A DNA stretch of 13,598 nucleotides, from positions 1 through 13,598 of the forward strand of contig JACPQH010000031.1 of the NCBI GenBank assembly GCA_016190585.1. Reading direction: 5' to 3'. The notes under the pieces are model-generated. The model made no database searches. It was given only the letters and a program-made list of their open reading frames with translations, and was not told the DNA's origin. Positions 7,077-12,946 of this stretch are shown piece by piece. Every line of letters starts with the position of its first letter. Position 1 is the first letter of the stretch. Origin of the DNA: Chloroflexota bacterium (lineage in GTDB: Bacteria > Chloroflexota > Dehalococcoidia > Dehalococcoidales > RBG-16-60-22). The position numbers were made by a program, and so were the translations under genes.

Positions 7077-7256
7077 CTAGATCCTGGGTCGCTCACCCTG
7101 TTCCAGGAGCCGCCTGAGCCGGGCTTCCGCCCTCTTTCTGCGCGTTTCCTTGATAGCCCGGTAGATGCCGCCGACGTTGAGGTACCACACGAACGCCGCG
7201 GGAAACAGGATAATCGGGATAGCGACAACGATGGCTACTATAAACTCCCAATGCAT
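7077..7256 (-). CDS. 59-aa single-helix membrane protein, paralogue of its neighbour
   Basis: The ATG (complement of 7254-7256) is preceded by GAGGAGGT (7263-7270) at 6 bases. The product begins MHWEFIVAIVVAIPIILFP and continues AAFVWYLNVGGIYRAIKETR, ending in a highly charged helix (RRKRAEARLRRLLEQGE). One membrane helix (about 5-26) is followed by a basic cytoplasmic helix. Pro14, Leu17, Phe18, Pro19, Trp24, Tyr25, Leu26, Asn27, Gly29 and Gly30 sit at the same residue numbers in the downstream 132-aa protein. That match, the ribosome site and the shared direction make this small gene credible. Function unknown. Confidence 0.75.
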   Translation of the reverse strand: MHWEFIVAIVVAIPIILFPAAFVWYLNVGGIYRAIKETRRKRAEARLRRLLEQGERPRI

Positions 7257-7283
7257 CGCAACACCTCCTCGGGGGCGGGGGCT

Positions 7284-7342
7284 GGAGACAAAAGGGAGCT
7301 AAGCCGAAGAGACTTTTTTATCCCCACCTCCCTTTTGCCTCC
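7284..7342. repeat. 15-bp imperfect inverted repeat in the leader of the small membrane-protein operon
   Basis: GGAGACAAAAGGGAG (7284-7298) pairs with CTCCCTTTTGCCTCC (7328-7342) with one mismatch (14/15) around a 29-base loop. It lies 14 bases before the ribosome site of the 59-aa gene on the minus strand, so it could fold in that mRNA. No T tract follows on either strand. The rest of 7343-7506 is AT-richer and shows nothing I can name. Confidence 0.55.
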
Positions 7343-7506
7343 ATTAACAAGATAGCACCCCGGGTGATTGTCAGCTTCCGCCGCAATACCTATTTAGCGA
7401 TTACCAAAAACGCCTACGCCCCGGCGGCATATGCTTACGACGGTAAAAAGTGAATGGCATAAACACCTATTAAAGGTCTCGACAAAGTTCACCCCCGAAC
7501 ATTTAC

Positions 7507-7535
7507 TTGACCGTCTCCGGCATAAAGCTTACAAT
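7507..7535 (+). promoter_or_regulatory. Strong sigma70-type promoter of the amidohydrolase operon
   Basis: TTGACC (7507-7512) and TACAAT (7530-7535) are 17 bases apart, each 5/6 consensus. The predicted start near 7542 gives a leader of about 50 bases to the ATG at 7592, and supports that ATG over an upstream in-frame TTG at 7550. Confidence 0.75.
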
Positions 7536-7591
7536 GTTTTCGGCCATGTTTGCGGCCAGGGTTAAGCCAAATATTTTTTAAGGATGAGGGT

Positions 7592-8524
7592 ATGGGAAAA
7601 GACTATTATGTAATCGACTGTCACTGTCACCTCTACCGCAGCGAGCTGCAGGGCTGGCAGGGGCGGGCCATCTATGACCGGTTCGACCGCGGCGGCACCC
7701 TCGAACAGCTTGTCCGGTACATGGACGAGCTGGGCATCGACCAGTGCTGGGTCATCAACGCCTGGCCCACCGTAGGGCTGATCCAGGCTGGCGAAGCCAA
7801 GCTGCCCAAGGACCTCAAGGGCCAGGCCCTCGAGGAGGCCAGGGCCAAGGTCAGGGAAGAGGTCGCCGCCAAGATGAACCGCGCCAACGACTGGCTCTGC
7901 TCGACCGCCCAGACGGCCCCGGGCCGGGTCGTGCCGCTGCCCGCCCTGGACCCCTTCATGGGCGCTGAATGGACGGTCAAAGACCTGGAGGACAAGTACC
8001 AGAAGGGCGCCAGGGGCGTTAAAATGATATCCACCTGGGGTGAGTTCTATCCCAACGACCGCCGCCTCTGGCCCACCTACGCCAGGATGCAGGAGCTCGG
8101 CATGGTCGTCCTCTCCCACTCCGGCGGCTCCAACACCCTCTTCGAGGTCAAGGGCACGGACTACGCCCAGCCGAAATACTGGAACGAGGTGCTCGAGACC
8201 TTCCCCAGGCTGAACGTGGTGCTGGCGCACATGGGCTTCCACTGGATGACGGGCTACGGCACCCAGGAGCAGAAAGAGCGCATCGAGATGGTGCGGCGCT
8301 TCCCCAATATCTACTTCGACCTCTCCCAGAACAACGAGTACGGCTTCCACCAGTTCGAGGTCGACATGATACGGGAGATCGGCGTCGACCGCTGCGTCTG
8401 GGCCTCGGACTGGCACGCTCACAAGTCGGCCATCTCGCTGGAGGGCCTCAAGATGTCCACCCTCAGCGAGATCGAGAAACGCAAAATACTCGGCGAGACA
8501 GCCCGCCGCCTGGTCAGCGCTTAA
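7592..8524 (+). CDS. Amidohydrolase-2 family metal-dependent hydrolase/decarboxylase
   Basis: This 310-aa TIM-barrel enzyme belongs to the ACMSD-like amidohydrolase-2 group, whose members hydrolyse or decarboxylate cyclic or aromatic carboxylates with a bound divalent metal. The motif DCHCHL (D9, H11, H13) provides the N-terminal metal ligands. H176 (LSHSGG), H213 (LAHMGFHW) and D273 (WASDWH) match the later strand positions. RGVKMIS (K144) lies where the barrel usually continues, but a carbamylated Lys is not typical of this group. The start follows AGGATGAGG at 2 or more bases and a strong promoter. It leads the operon with the PD-(D/E)XK-like and acyl-CoA dehydrogenase genes. The substrate is unknown. 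Confidence 0.87.
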   Translation: MGKDYYVIDCHCHLYRSELQGWQGRAIYDRFDRGGTLEQLVRYMDELGIDQCWVINAWPTVGLIQAGEAKLPKDLKGQALEEARAKVREEVAAKMNRANDWLCSTAQTAPGRVVPLPALDPFMGAEWTVKDLEDKYQKGARGVKMISTWGEFYPNDRRLWPTYARMQELGMVVLSHSGGSNTLFEVKGTDYAQPKYWNEVLETFPRLNVVLAHMGFHWMTGYGTQEQKERIEMVRRFPNIYFDLSQNNEYGFHQFEVDMIREIGVDRCVWASDWHAHKSAISLEGLKMSTLSEIEKRKILGETARRLVSA

Positions 8525-8546
8525 GAGGGACGGAGGAAAGAGAGAA

Positions 8547-8993
8547 ATGAGCAATAGCGCGCAGAACCTGCATGACATCGCTGTCGCCAGGATAGCCGAA
8601 ATGCTGTTCACCTACCCCAATGGGGAGTTCACCCCCGGCCTCTTCCACCCCTCGTGGATAACCTACACCAACGTGCCTAAAAAACAGTTGCCGGTACCGC
8701 ACCACTGGATGGGCGAGCTTTACCCGGATATCGTTATCGCCGACAAAGACCGCGCTAACGTGCCCATGATTATCGCCGAGGTCGAGACGGCGGAAGACCT
8801 AACCCTAGAAGGCTGCCTGCAGAGCCGCTGGAAGCCGGACAAGGACGAGTGCGGCGTGCTCTACACCTTCGTGCCGGAGGGCTATGCCGCCGCGGCCGCC
8901 CGCCTGGTCGTCAGCTACAAGTTCGTCTTCCCCACGGCCATCTGGACCTACGGCGTCAACGAGAAGGGCGAGGTGCGCATCACCCCCTGCTAA
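8547..8993 (+). CDS. PD-(D/E)XK-like fold protein, unknown function
   Basis: This 148-aa soluble protein starts 22 bases after the amidohydrolase stop, behind GGAGGA. I do not recognise a named family. The segment ELYPDIVIADKDR (57-69) followed by MIIAEVETAED (74-84) resembles the PD...E-x-K core of the restriction-endonuclease-like fold. P60-D61 and E78-x-E80 fit, with Glu in place of the usual Lys, as in some IEVET-type members. The later strand VLYTFVPEGY (104-113) and the Ala-rich helix fit a small alpha/beta core. A nuclease would be out of place inside a catabolic operon, so a binding or regulatory role is possible. The fold assignment is tentative; the gene itself is well supported by ribosome site and spacing. 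Confidence 0.7.
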   Translation: MSNSAQNLHDIAVARIAEMLFTYPNGEFTPGLFHPSWITYTNVPKKQLPVPHHWMGELYPDIVIADKDRANVPMIIAEVETAEDLTLEGCLQSRWKPDKDECGVLYTFVPEGYAAAAARLVVSYKFVFPTAIWTYGVNEKGEVRITPC

Positions 8994-9021
8994 TCAAGGC
9001 AAAATAAGGTTGGAGGCATCA

Positions 9022-10185
9022 ATGGACTTCAAGATACCTGAAGAGCTGGTCATGATCCAGAACCTGACCCGGCAGTTCGTCAAGGACGAGCTCGTACCGA
9101 TGGAGAAGCTGGTCGAGGAAACGGGCAAGTTCCCCGAGGACAAGCGGCGGGCGCTGCGCCAGAAGGCCATCGACCTGGGGCTTTACACCTACCACGCGCC
9201 GGTCGAGCTGGGCGGCGGCGGCATCGGCATGCTGGGCAGCGTGCTCATCGCCGAGGAGTGCGCCCACGTCAGCCAGGCGGTCGGGTTCCAGGGCGGGGTC
9301 ATCGGCGAGTGCCGCGAGGACTGGCTGAACGAGGTCAACGAGCCGCAGAAGCAGAAATACCTCATCCCCTTCCTGCGCGGCGAGTCCGAGATCTTCCTGG
9401 GGCTCACCGAGCCCGGGGCCGGCTCGGACAACGTGGCGATGGAGACCCGGGCCGTCAAGCAGGGCAAGAACTGGGTCATCAACGGCACCAAGACCTTTAT
9501 CACCATGGCCGACCGGGCAGGGTTCGGCCTGGTCTGGGCGGTCACCGACCCGGCGAAGAAGGCCCACGGCGGCATAAGCTGCTTCATCGTGGAGAAGGGC
9601 ACGCCGGGCTACACCGTCTCGCGGGAAATCCAGACCTTCGGCCGCCGCGGGCTTGACGTCTACGAGCTTAACTTTGACAACTGCGTCGTCCCGGAGGAGA
9701 ACCTGCTCGGCGAGCTGGGCCACGGCCTGCGCATCGCCCTGAGCGGCTTCGTCCTCTCCCGCCTGCGCATCGCCGCTTTCTGCATCGGCGCCGCCGAGCG
9801 CGCCCACGACATGGCCATGGACTACGCCAAGACCAGGGTGACCTTCGGCAAGACGCTGGCGCAGCGCCAGATGGTGCAGAACATGCTCGTGGATAACGCC
9901 GTGAGCATCCACGCCGCCCGCATGATGAACTACAACGCCGCCTCCGACGGCGATGAGGGCAAGGACGTCCGCGTGAAGGCCATGATGTCCAAGGTCTTCG
10001 CCTCGGAGATGTCCTGCAAGGCGGTCGACAACGCCATGCAGATACACGGCGGCTACGGCTACAGCAAGGACCTCATCATCGAGAGCATCTACCGGGATGT
10101 CCGGCTGTTCCGCATCGCCGAGGGCGCCACCGAGATGGCCAAGAGCTGGATCGCCAGCAAGCTGCTGGGCATCAAGTTCGAGTAG
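9022..10185 (+). CDS. Acyl-CoA dehydrogenase
   Basis: This 387-aa flavoenzyme catalyses alpha,beta-dehydrogenation of an acyl-CoA, passing electrons to an electron-transfer flavoprotein. The start at 9022 has GGAGG (9012-9016) 5 bases upstream and gives the usual family length; an in-frame upstream extension overlaps the previous gene and has no ribosome site. The FAD/substrate signature GLTEPGAGSDN (127-137) is intact. The C-terminal signature begins QIHGGYGYSKD (340-350) but has Ser where Lys/Arg is usual, five residues after the Asp. E367 in RIAEGATEM is at the catalytic-base position of short/medium-chain types. It is the last gene of the operon, 28 bases after its neighbour. Chain length and substrate cannot be assigned. 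Confidence 0.93.
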   Translation: MDFKIPEELVMIQNLTRQFVKDELVPMEKLVEETGKFPEDKRRALRQKAIDLGLYTYHAPVELGGGGIGMLGSVLIAEECAHVSQAVGFQGGVIGECREDWLNEVNEPQKQKYLIPFLRGESEIFLGLTEPGAGSDNVAMETRAVKQGKNWVINGTKTFITMADRAGFGLVWAVTDPAKKAHGGISCFIVEKGTPGYTVSREIQTFGRRGLDVYELNFDNCVVPEENLLGELGHGLRIALSGFVLSRLRIAAFCIGAAERAHDMAMDYAKTRVTFGKTLAQRQMVQNMLVDNAVSIHAARMMNYNAASDGDEGKDVRVKAMMSKVFASEMSCKAVDNAMQIHGGYGYSKDLIIESIYRDVRLFRIAEGATEMAKSWIASKLLGIKFE

Positions 10186-10226
10186 AGCGCCGCGCGCAAG
10201 GGAAGAAAATTTAACGTTTTGGCACC

Positions 10227-10246
10227 ATTCCGGCGGAAGCCGGAAT
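10227..10246. repeat. Dispersed-repeat hairpin ATTCCGGC/GCCGGAAT
   Basis: A perfect 8-bp stem surrounds GGAA. The CATTCCGGCGGAAGCCGGAAT sequence is a common dispersed repeat of bacterial intergenic DNA. Two further perfect hairpins follow at 10270-10288 and 10310-10324. Confidence 0.7.
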
Positions 10247-10269
10247 CCCGGCAGGGAACTTCTGGTAGA

Positions 10270-10288
10270 GAAGCGATGCTATCGCTTC
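10270..10288. repeat. Hairpin GAAGCGAT/ATCGCTTC
   Basis: A perfect 8-bp stem with a GCT loop, second of the hairpins between the convergent acyl-CoA dehydrogenase and nitrilase genes. Confidence 0.6.
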
Positions 10289-10309
10289 CCCGGAAAATTC
10301 CTCCGGCCG

Positions 10310-10324
10310 CCCTTTACGAAAGGG
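10310..10324. repeat. Hairpin CCCTTT/AAAGGG
   Basis: A perfect 6-bp stem with an ACG loop. It resembles another widespread intergenic repeat (CCCTTTACGAAAGGG) and has no coding role. Confidence 0.55.
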
Positions 10325-10343
10325 AGGGATTCCAGGAAACCAA

Positions 10344-10374
10344 AGGCCCGGGTTATGCACCCGGGCCTCTCGTT
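10344..10374. terminator. Bidirectional terminator between convergent operons
   Basis: AGGCCCGGGT (10344-10353) pairs perfectly with ACCCGGGCCT (10359-10368) around TATGC. On the plus strand CTCGTTT follows; on the minus strand TTTGGTTT follows. The T tracts are imperfect, but the stem is very strong and sits between the 3' ends of the acyl-CoA dehydrogenase and nitrilase genes. Confidence 0.7.
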
Positions 10375-10424
10375 TACAAGATGGCATTGCCCTCGCCCTT
10401 TGGGAGCGGATTAAGATGAGGGCG

Positions 10425-11345
10425 CTATCCCTTCAGCTTCTTCTCCAGCTTTCCCATCTCCTCGTTGAACAAGCCCATCGGGTAGGACTCCATCAGGCTC
10501 AGGTTCTCCTTCCAGTAGTTGGTCAGCCGGAAGTCCACCGTGGCGTTGATCAGCTCCTCGGCGTCGCCGCCCGCTTTCGCCAGGAACTGCGCCAGCCGCT
10601 GGCCGCCCGGCCCGGCGATATTGGAGCAGCCGGGAAAGACGATGGTCCGGTCCTTGTTGACCAGGTTCGCCGAGGCCACGTAGACCAGGTTCTCGGTAGC
10701 CCGCGCCGAGGACTGCTGCATCAGGAAATCGCCCTGGCCGGGCCCGCCGGGCGCCGCCGTGACATTGAGCAGCAGCCGTGCCCCCTTGAGCGTCATGATG
10801 CGGCTTATCTCGGGGTACATGTAGACATCCAGGCAGATTTGCACGCCGATGGGGCCGAAGCGGGTCTCCCAGACCGGCACCTCGCTGCCGGGCAGGAAGC
10901 ACAGTCGCTCGTTAAAACGGGGCGGCGGCGGCAGGGTCAGCTTGCGGTAGGCGCCCAGGACGCCCTCCGGCCCGACGATGGCCGCGGCGTTGTAGCGCAG
11001 CTTCGGGTTATCCCGGTCAACCTCGGGCATACCGAAGATGACGTAGACGTTAAGCTCTTTCGCCAGCTTCGCCATGTCCTCGGTGGACGGCCCCGGTATC
11101 GTCTCGGCGGCCTTCTCGTGCATGGCGCAGGGCGCGTGGCTCCTGGCCCCGGCCTCATCGCACTCGTAACCGCTCAGGGCGAGCTCCGGGAAGACGATGA
11201 TCTCGCCGCCCCGCTTGCCCGCCGTCCGGACGATGCGCTTCATCTTGTCCAGGTTGCCGGCCTTGTCGCCCCAGCGGGTGGTATAGTTGGCGCAGGCGAC
11301 GCTTACCTTGTTCTCGTACTGAGAATAGTTCTTGGGAATCATCAT
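10425..11345 (-). CDS. Carbon-nitrogen hydrolase (nitrilase superfamily) of unknown substrate
   Basis: This 306-aa enzyme hydrolyses a non-peptide C-N bond (amide, carbamoyl or nitrile) through a Glu-Lys-Cys triad. All three are present: E54 in FPELALSGY, K135 in YRKLTLP and C171 in GVQICLDVYMYPE. The length and fold order fit an amidase or N-carbamoyl hydrolase type more than a true nitrilase, but the substrate is not evident. Two in-frame ATGs (11345 and 11342) follow an AGGCAGG ribosome site; the first is listed. The gene begins 8 bases after the alpha/beta hydrolase stop and is almost certainly cotranscribed with it. Confidence 0.9.
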   Translation of the reverse strand: MMIPKNYSQYENKVSVACANYTTRWGDKAGNLDKMKRIVRTAGKRGGEIIVFPELALSGYECDEAGARSHAPCAMHEKAAETIPGPSTEDMAKLAKELNVYVIFGMPEVDRDNPKLRYNAAAIVGPEGVLGAYRKLTLPPPPRFNERLCFLPGSEVPVWETRFGPIGVQICLDVYMYPEISRIMTLKGARLLLNVTAAPGGPGQGDFLMQQSSARATENLVYVASANLVNKDRTIVFPGCSNIAGPGGQRLAQFLAKAGGDAEELINATVDFRLTNYWKENLSLMESYPMGLFNEEMGKLEKKLKG

Positions 11346-11353
11346 GCACCTGC

Positions 11354-12139
11354 CTATTTCTTTTTCAGGAAGTCCAGCGCCGCCTGGGCGAACTCCCCGG
11401 GCTTCTCCAGCGTCACGAAGCCGTCGGTCTGCTCGATGGTCCGGAACTCGGCATGGGGTATCAGTCTCTTCAGGGCGTCCATGCGGATGTGGAAGACGTC
11501 CTCGGTACCGCTCATTATCAGGATGGGCTTCTTGAGCTGGGGGTACTTCTTCTCCTCGTCATAGCGGAAGATGGCCTGCTCGCCGTGGAAGGCGCCGCCC
11601 CGGGCCATCTGCGCCGCCAGCACCACCAGGTTCCAGTCCTCCAGGCCGGCGCGCGCGCCGAGCTTCTTGGTGGTTTTCCACAGCCGCGCCGTCAGGTGAG
11701 AGCCGTCTTCCTTGACCTCCACCGGGCTAAAGGTAAAGCTCTTGATGCAGGCCTCGCGGACCGACTGCTCGAAGGAGGGCAAGCCGTAGACCACCAGCCG
11801 GTCCACCATCTCCGGGTGGGTTAGCGCCAGCTCGACGGCCAGGGTAGCCCCGGTATGCACGCCCACGATGCTGGTCTTCTTGATGCCCATGGCTTTCATG
11901 AAGCTGACATCGGCCTTGGCGTAGTCTTCGATGGTGTAGTTCGGCGGGTTGACATCGGACATGCCGTAGCCCAGCATATCGCGGGCGATAAGCCTGTAGT
12001 GCGGGGCCATGATGGGCGCGACCTTCAGGAACTCGTCGGATGAGAACATGCCCTGGTGCAGCAGGAGCAGGGGCTCGCCGCTGCCCTCGGTCTGGTAGTG
12101 GACCTGTCCCTCGGGAATGTCAACATAGGCTCGTTTCAT
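11354..12139 (-). CDS. Alpha/beta-hydrolase-fold protein with His at the nucleophile elbow (HTG type)
   Basis: This 261-aa protein has the fold of alpha/beta hydrolases: oxyanion-loop region LLLLHQG (24-30), RDMLGYGMSD (53-62), a nucleophile elbow, a lid (about 125-200) and the acid strand ILIMSGTEDVF (206-216). The elbow reads GVHTG (93-97), so His95 stands where Ser, Cys or Asp is expected. D214 is kept as the acid. The usual catalytic His before (F/W)V..LEKP is Gly240. It is therefore not a standard serine hydrolase. From memory, a subfamily with HTG at this point exists, so the change is unlikely to be a sequencing error. AGGAG lies 7 bases before the ATG. It is the first gene of a two-gene unit with the nitrilase-family enzyme. 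Confidence 0.85.
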   Translation of the reverse strand: MKRAYVDIPEGQVHYQTEGSGEPLLLLHQGMFSSDEFLKVAPIMAPHYRLIARDMLGYGMSDVNPPNYTIEDYAKADVSFMKAMGIKKTSIVGVHTGATLAVELALTHPEMVDRLVVYGLPSFEQSVREACIKSFTFSPVEVKEDGSHLTARLWKTTKKLGARAGLEDWNLVVLAAQMARGGAFHGEQAIFRYDEEKKYPQLKKPILIMSGTEDVFHIRMDALKRLIPHAEFRTIEQTDGFVTLEKPGEFAQAALDFLKKK

Positions 12140-12227
12140 GCTTCACTCCTTTTTTGCCTTTTTCGCTCGCTGTCCGGCGGGGTTCGGGTCAGCCTCCGGC
12201 GCCGGGCGTTTCGCTCCTGCGCCACGT

Positions 12228-12257
12228 TTGCCAAATCCCCTCCGGCGGGTGTATAAT
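12228..12257 (+). promoter_or_regulatory. Rightward promoter, probably for the DUF35-thiolase operon
   Basis: TTGCCA (12228-12233) and a perfect TATAAT (12252-12257) are 18 bases apart. The start near 12264 would give a leader of about 210 bases before the ATG at 12477. It faces the leftward promoter at 12277-12306. Confidence 0.6.
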
Positions 12258-12276
12258 CCAGCTAGATGCCGAACGT

Positions 12277-12306
12277 AGTATATTTCACTTATCTCGACCC
12301 TGTCAA
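12277..12306 (-). promoter_or_regulatory. Leftward promoter of the alpha/beta hydrolase-nitrilase operon
   Basis: On the minus strand a perfect TTGACA (12306-12301) and TATACT (12282-12277) are 18 bases apart. The start near 12270 gives a leader of about 130 bases to the ATG at 12139. Confidence 0.7.
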
Positions 12307-12476
12307 TGATAAGTATTCCTTTAGAAACCCCGTATATCCGGCGCCGGAACCCCGGAGACGCTACCTAAAAATACCGGAACAAACCAGATATTTTACCGGA
12401 GAGGTCAGCCTCCCCGAATAGAGCGACATCTCACCACCGGGCAAGCCATAACAGTTTTTAGAGGAGGATTTGATAC

Positions 12477-12944
12477 ATGGTCAACGCATCACGCAAGAGC
12501 CTGGAACCCAGCGTCTTCCGGCTGAAGGATAACGGCCAGGACGTGCTCATCGGTTCCCAGTGCCAGAAGTGCAAGAGGGTTTTCTTCCCCCAGCGGGAAT
12601 GGTGCGCCTCCTGTCTCGAGCCTACCTGCAAAGAGATCGAGCTGAGCCGGGAAGGCAAACTGCTCTCCTTCTCGCTGGTCGAGCGGCAGCAGAACTACAG
12701 CCTGGTCACCGCGCCCTACCTGTTCGGCGAGATACTCATCCCGGAAGGCCCCCACATCTACACCACCCTTAACCTGAAGACCGAGCAGACCGATAAGGGT
12801 CCCAAAGCGGTCAGCACCGTCAACGAGCAGAACCTGAACACGGTGAAGATCGGGCAGAAAGTGGTGCTGAGCCCGGTCGCCGTCAAGAAGGATGAGGACG
12901 GGAGCGAGGTAGTAGCCTATAATTTCCAGACCGTGGAGAAATAA
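12477..12944 (+). CDS. DUF35 Zn-ribbon/OB-fold protein
   Basis: This 155-aa protein has an N-terminal rubredoxin-like zinc ribbon with C29-x2-C32 and C43-x2-C46 (CQKC, CASC), then an OB-fold (about 58-155). DUF35 proteins bind CoA esters and act as partners of thiolase-superfamily enzymes, bridging them to hydratases or HMG-CoA synthase and allowing substrate channelling. The start is supported by GAGGAGGA (12461-12468) 8 bases upstream. The thiolase-like gene begins 2 bases after its stop, which fits an obligate complex. Because the thiolase lacks its nucleophile, the pair may form an aldolase like Ltp2-ChsH2 rather than a thiolase. Confidence 0.92.
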   Translation: MVNASRKSLEPSVFRLKDNGQDVLIGSQCQKCKRVFFPQREWCASCLEPTCKEIELSREGKLLSFSLVERQQNYSLVTAPYLFGEILIPEGPHIYTTLNLKTEQTDKGPKAVSTVNEQNLNTVKIGQKVVLSPVAVKKDEDGSEVVAYNFQTVEK

Positions 12945-12946
12945 CG

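Larger units (their letters stand above)
12196..12347. repeat. Pair of CCGGCGCCGG palindromes flanking the facing promoters
   Basis: The palindrome occurs at 12196-12205 and again at 12338-12347, the second inside a 12-bp palindrome TCCGGCGCCGGA (12337-12348). The two copies bracket both promoters, 142 bases apart, and could be paired operators. GC-rich DNA makes chance matches likelier, so this is tentative. TACCGGA also occurs twice (about 12373 and 12395) in the leader. Nothing else is recognisable in 12140-12476. Confidence 0.35.

Noticed and set aside
7502..7512. Match TTTACTTGACC to the IS3 terminal repeat at 100-109
   Set aside because: Only about 11 bases match and they coincide with a -35 box; no transposase or second end is nearby.
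7546..7581. 11-codon frame in the amidohydrolase leader, ending at the ribosome site
   Set aside because: No ribosome site of its own and no amino-acid bias that would suggest attenuation.
7562..8611. 349-aa antisense frame over the amidohydrolase
   Set aside because: No recognisable motif; it opposes a gene with intact metal ligands, promoter and ribosome site.
8884..9021. 46-residue N-terminal extension of the acyl-CoA dehydrogenase
   Set aside because: It overlaps the preceding gene, is Pro/Ser/Arg-rich and lacks a ribosome site; ATG 9022 has GGAGG and gives family length.
9019..10047. 342-aa antisense frame over the acyl-CoA dehydrogenase
   Set aside because: Low-complexity Leu/Ala/His/Asp composition typical of third-position GC shadows.
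10219..10419. Short frames reading through the hairpin block (for example MAPFRRKPESRQG)
   Set aside because: These peptides are the usual false translations of the ATTCCGGC dispersed repeat.
10416..11564. 382-aa plus-strand frame over the nitrilase and part of the alpha/beta hydrolase
   Set aside because: It spans two real minus-strand genes and shows no domain.
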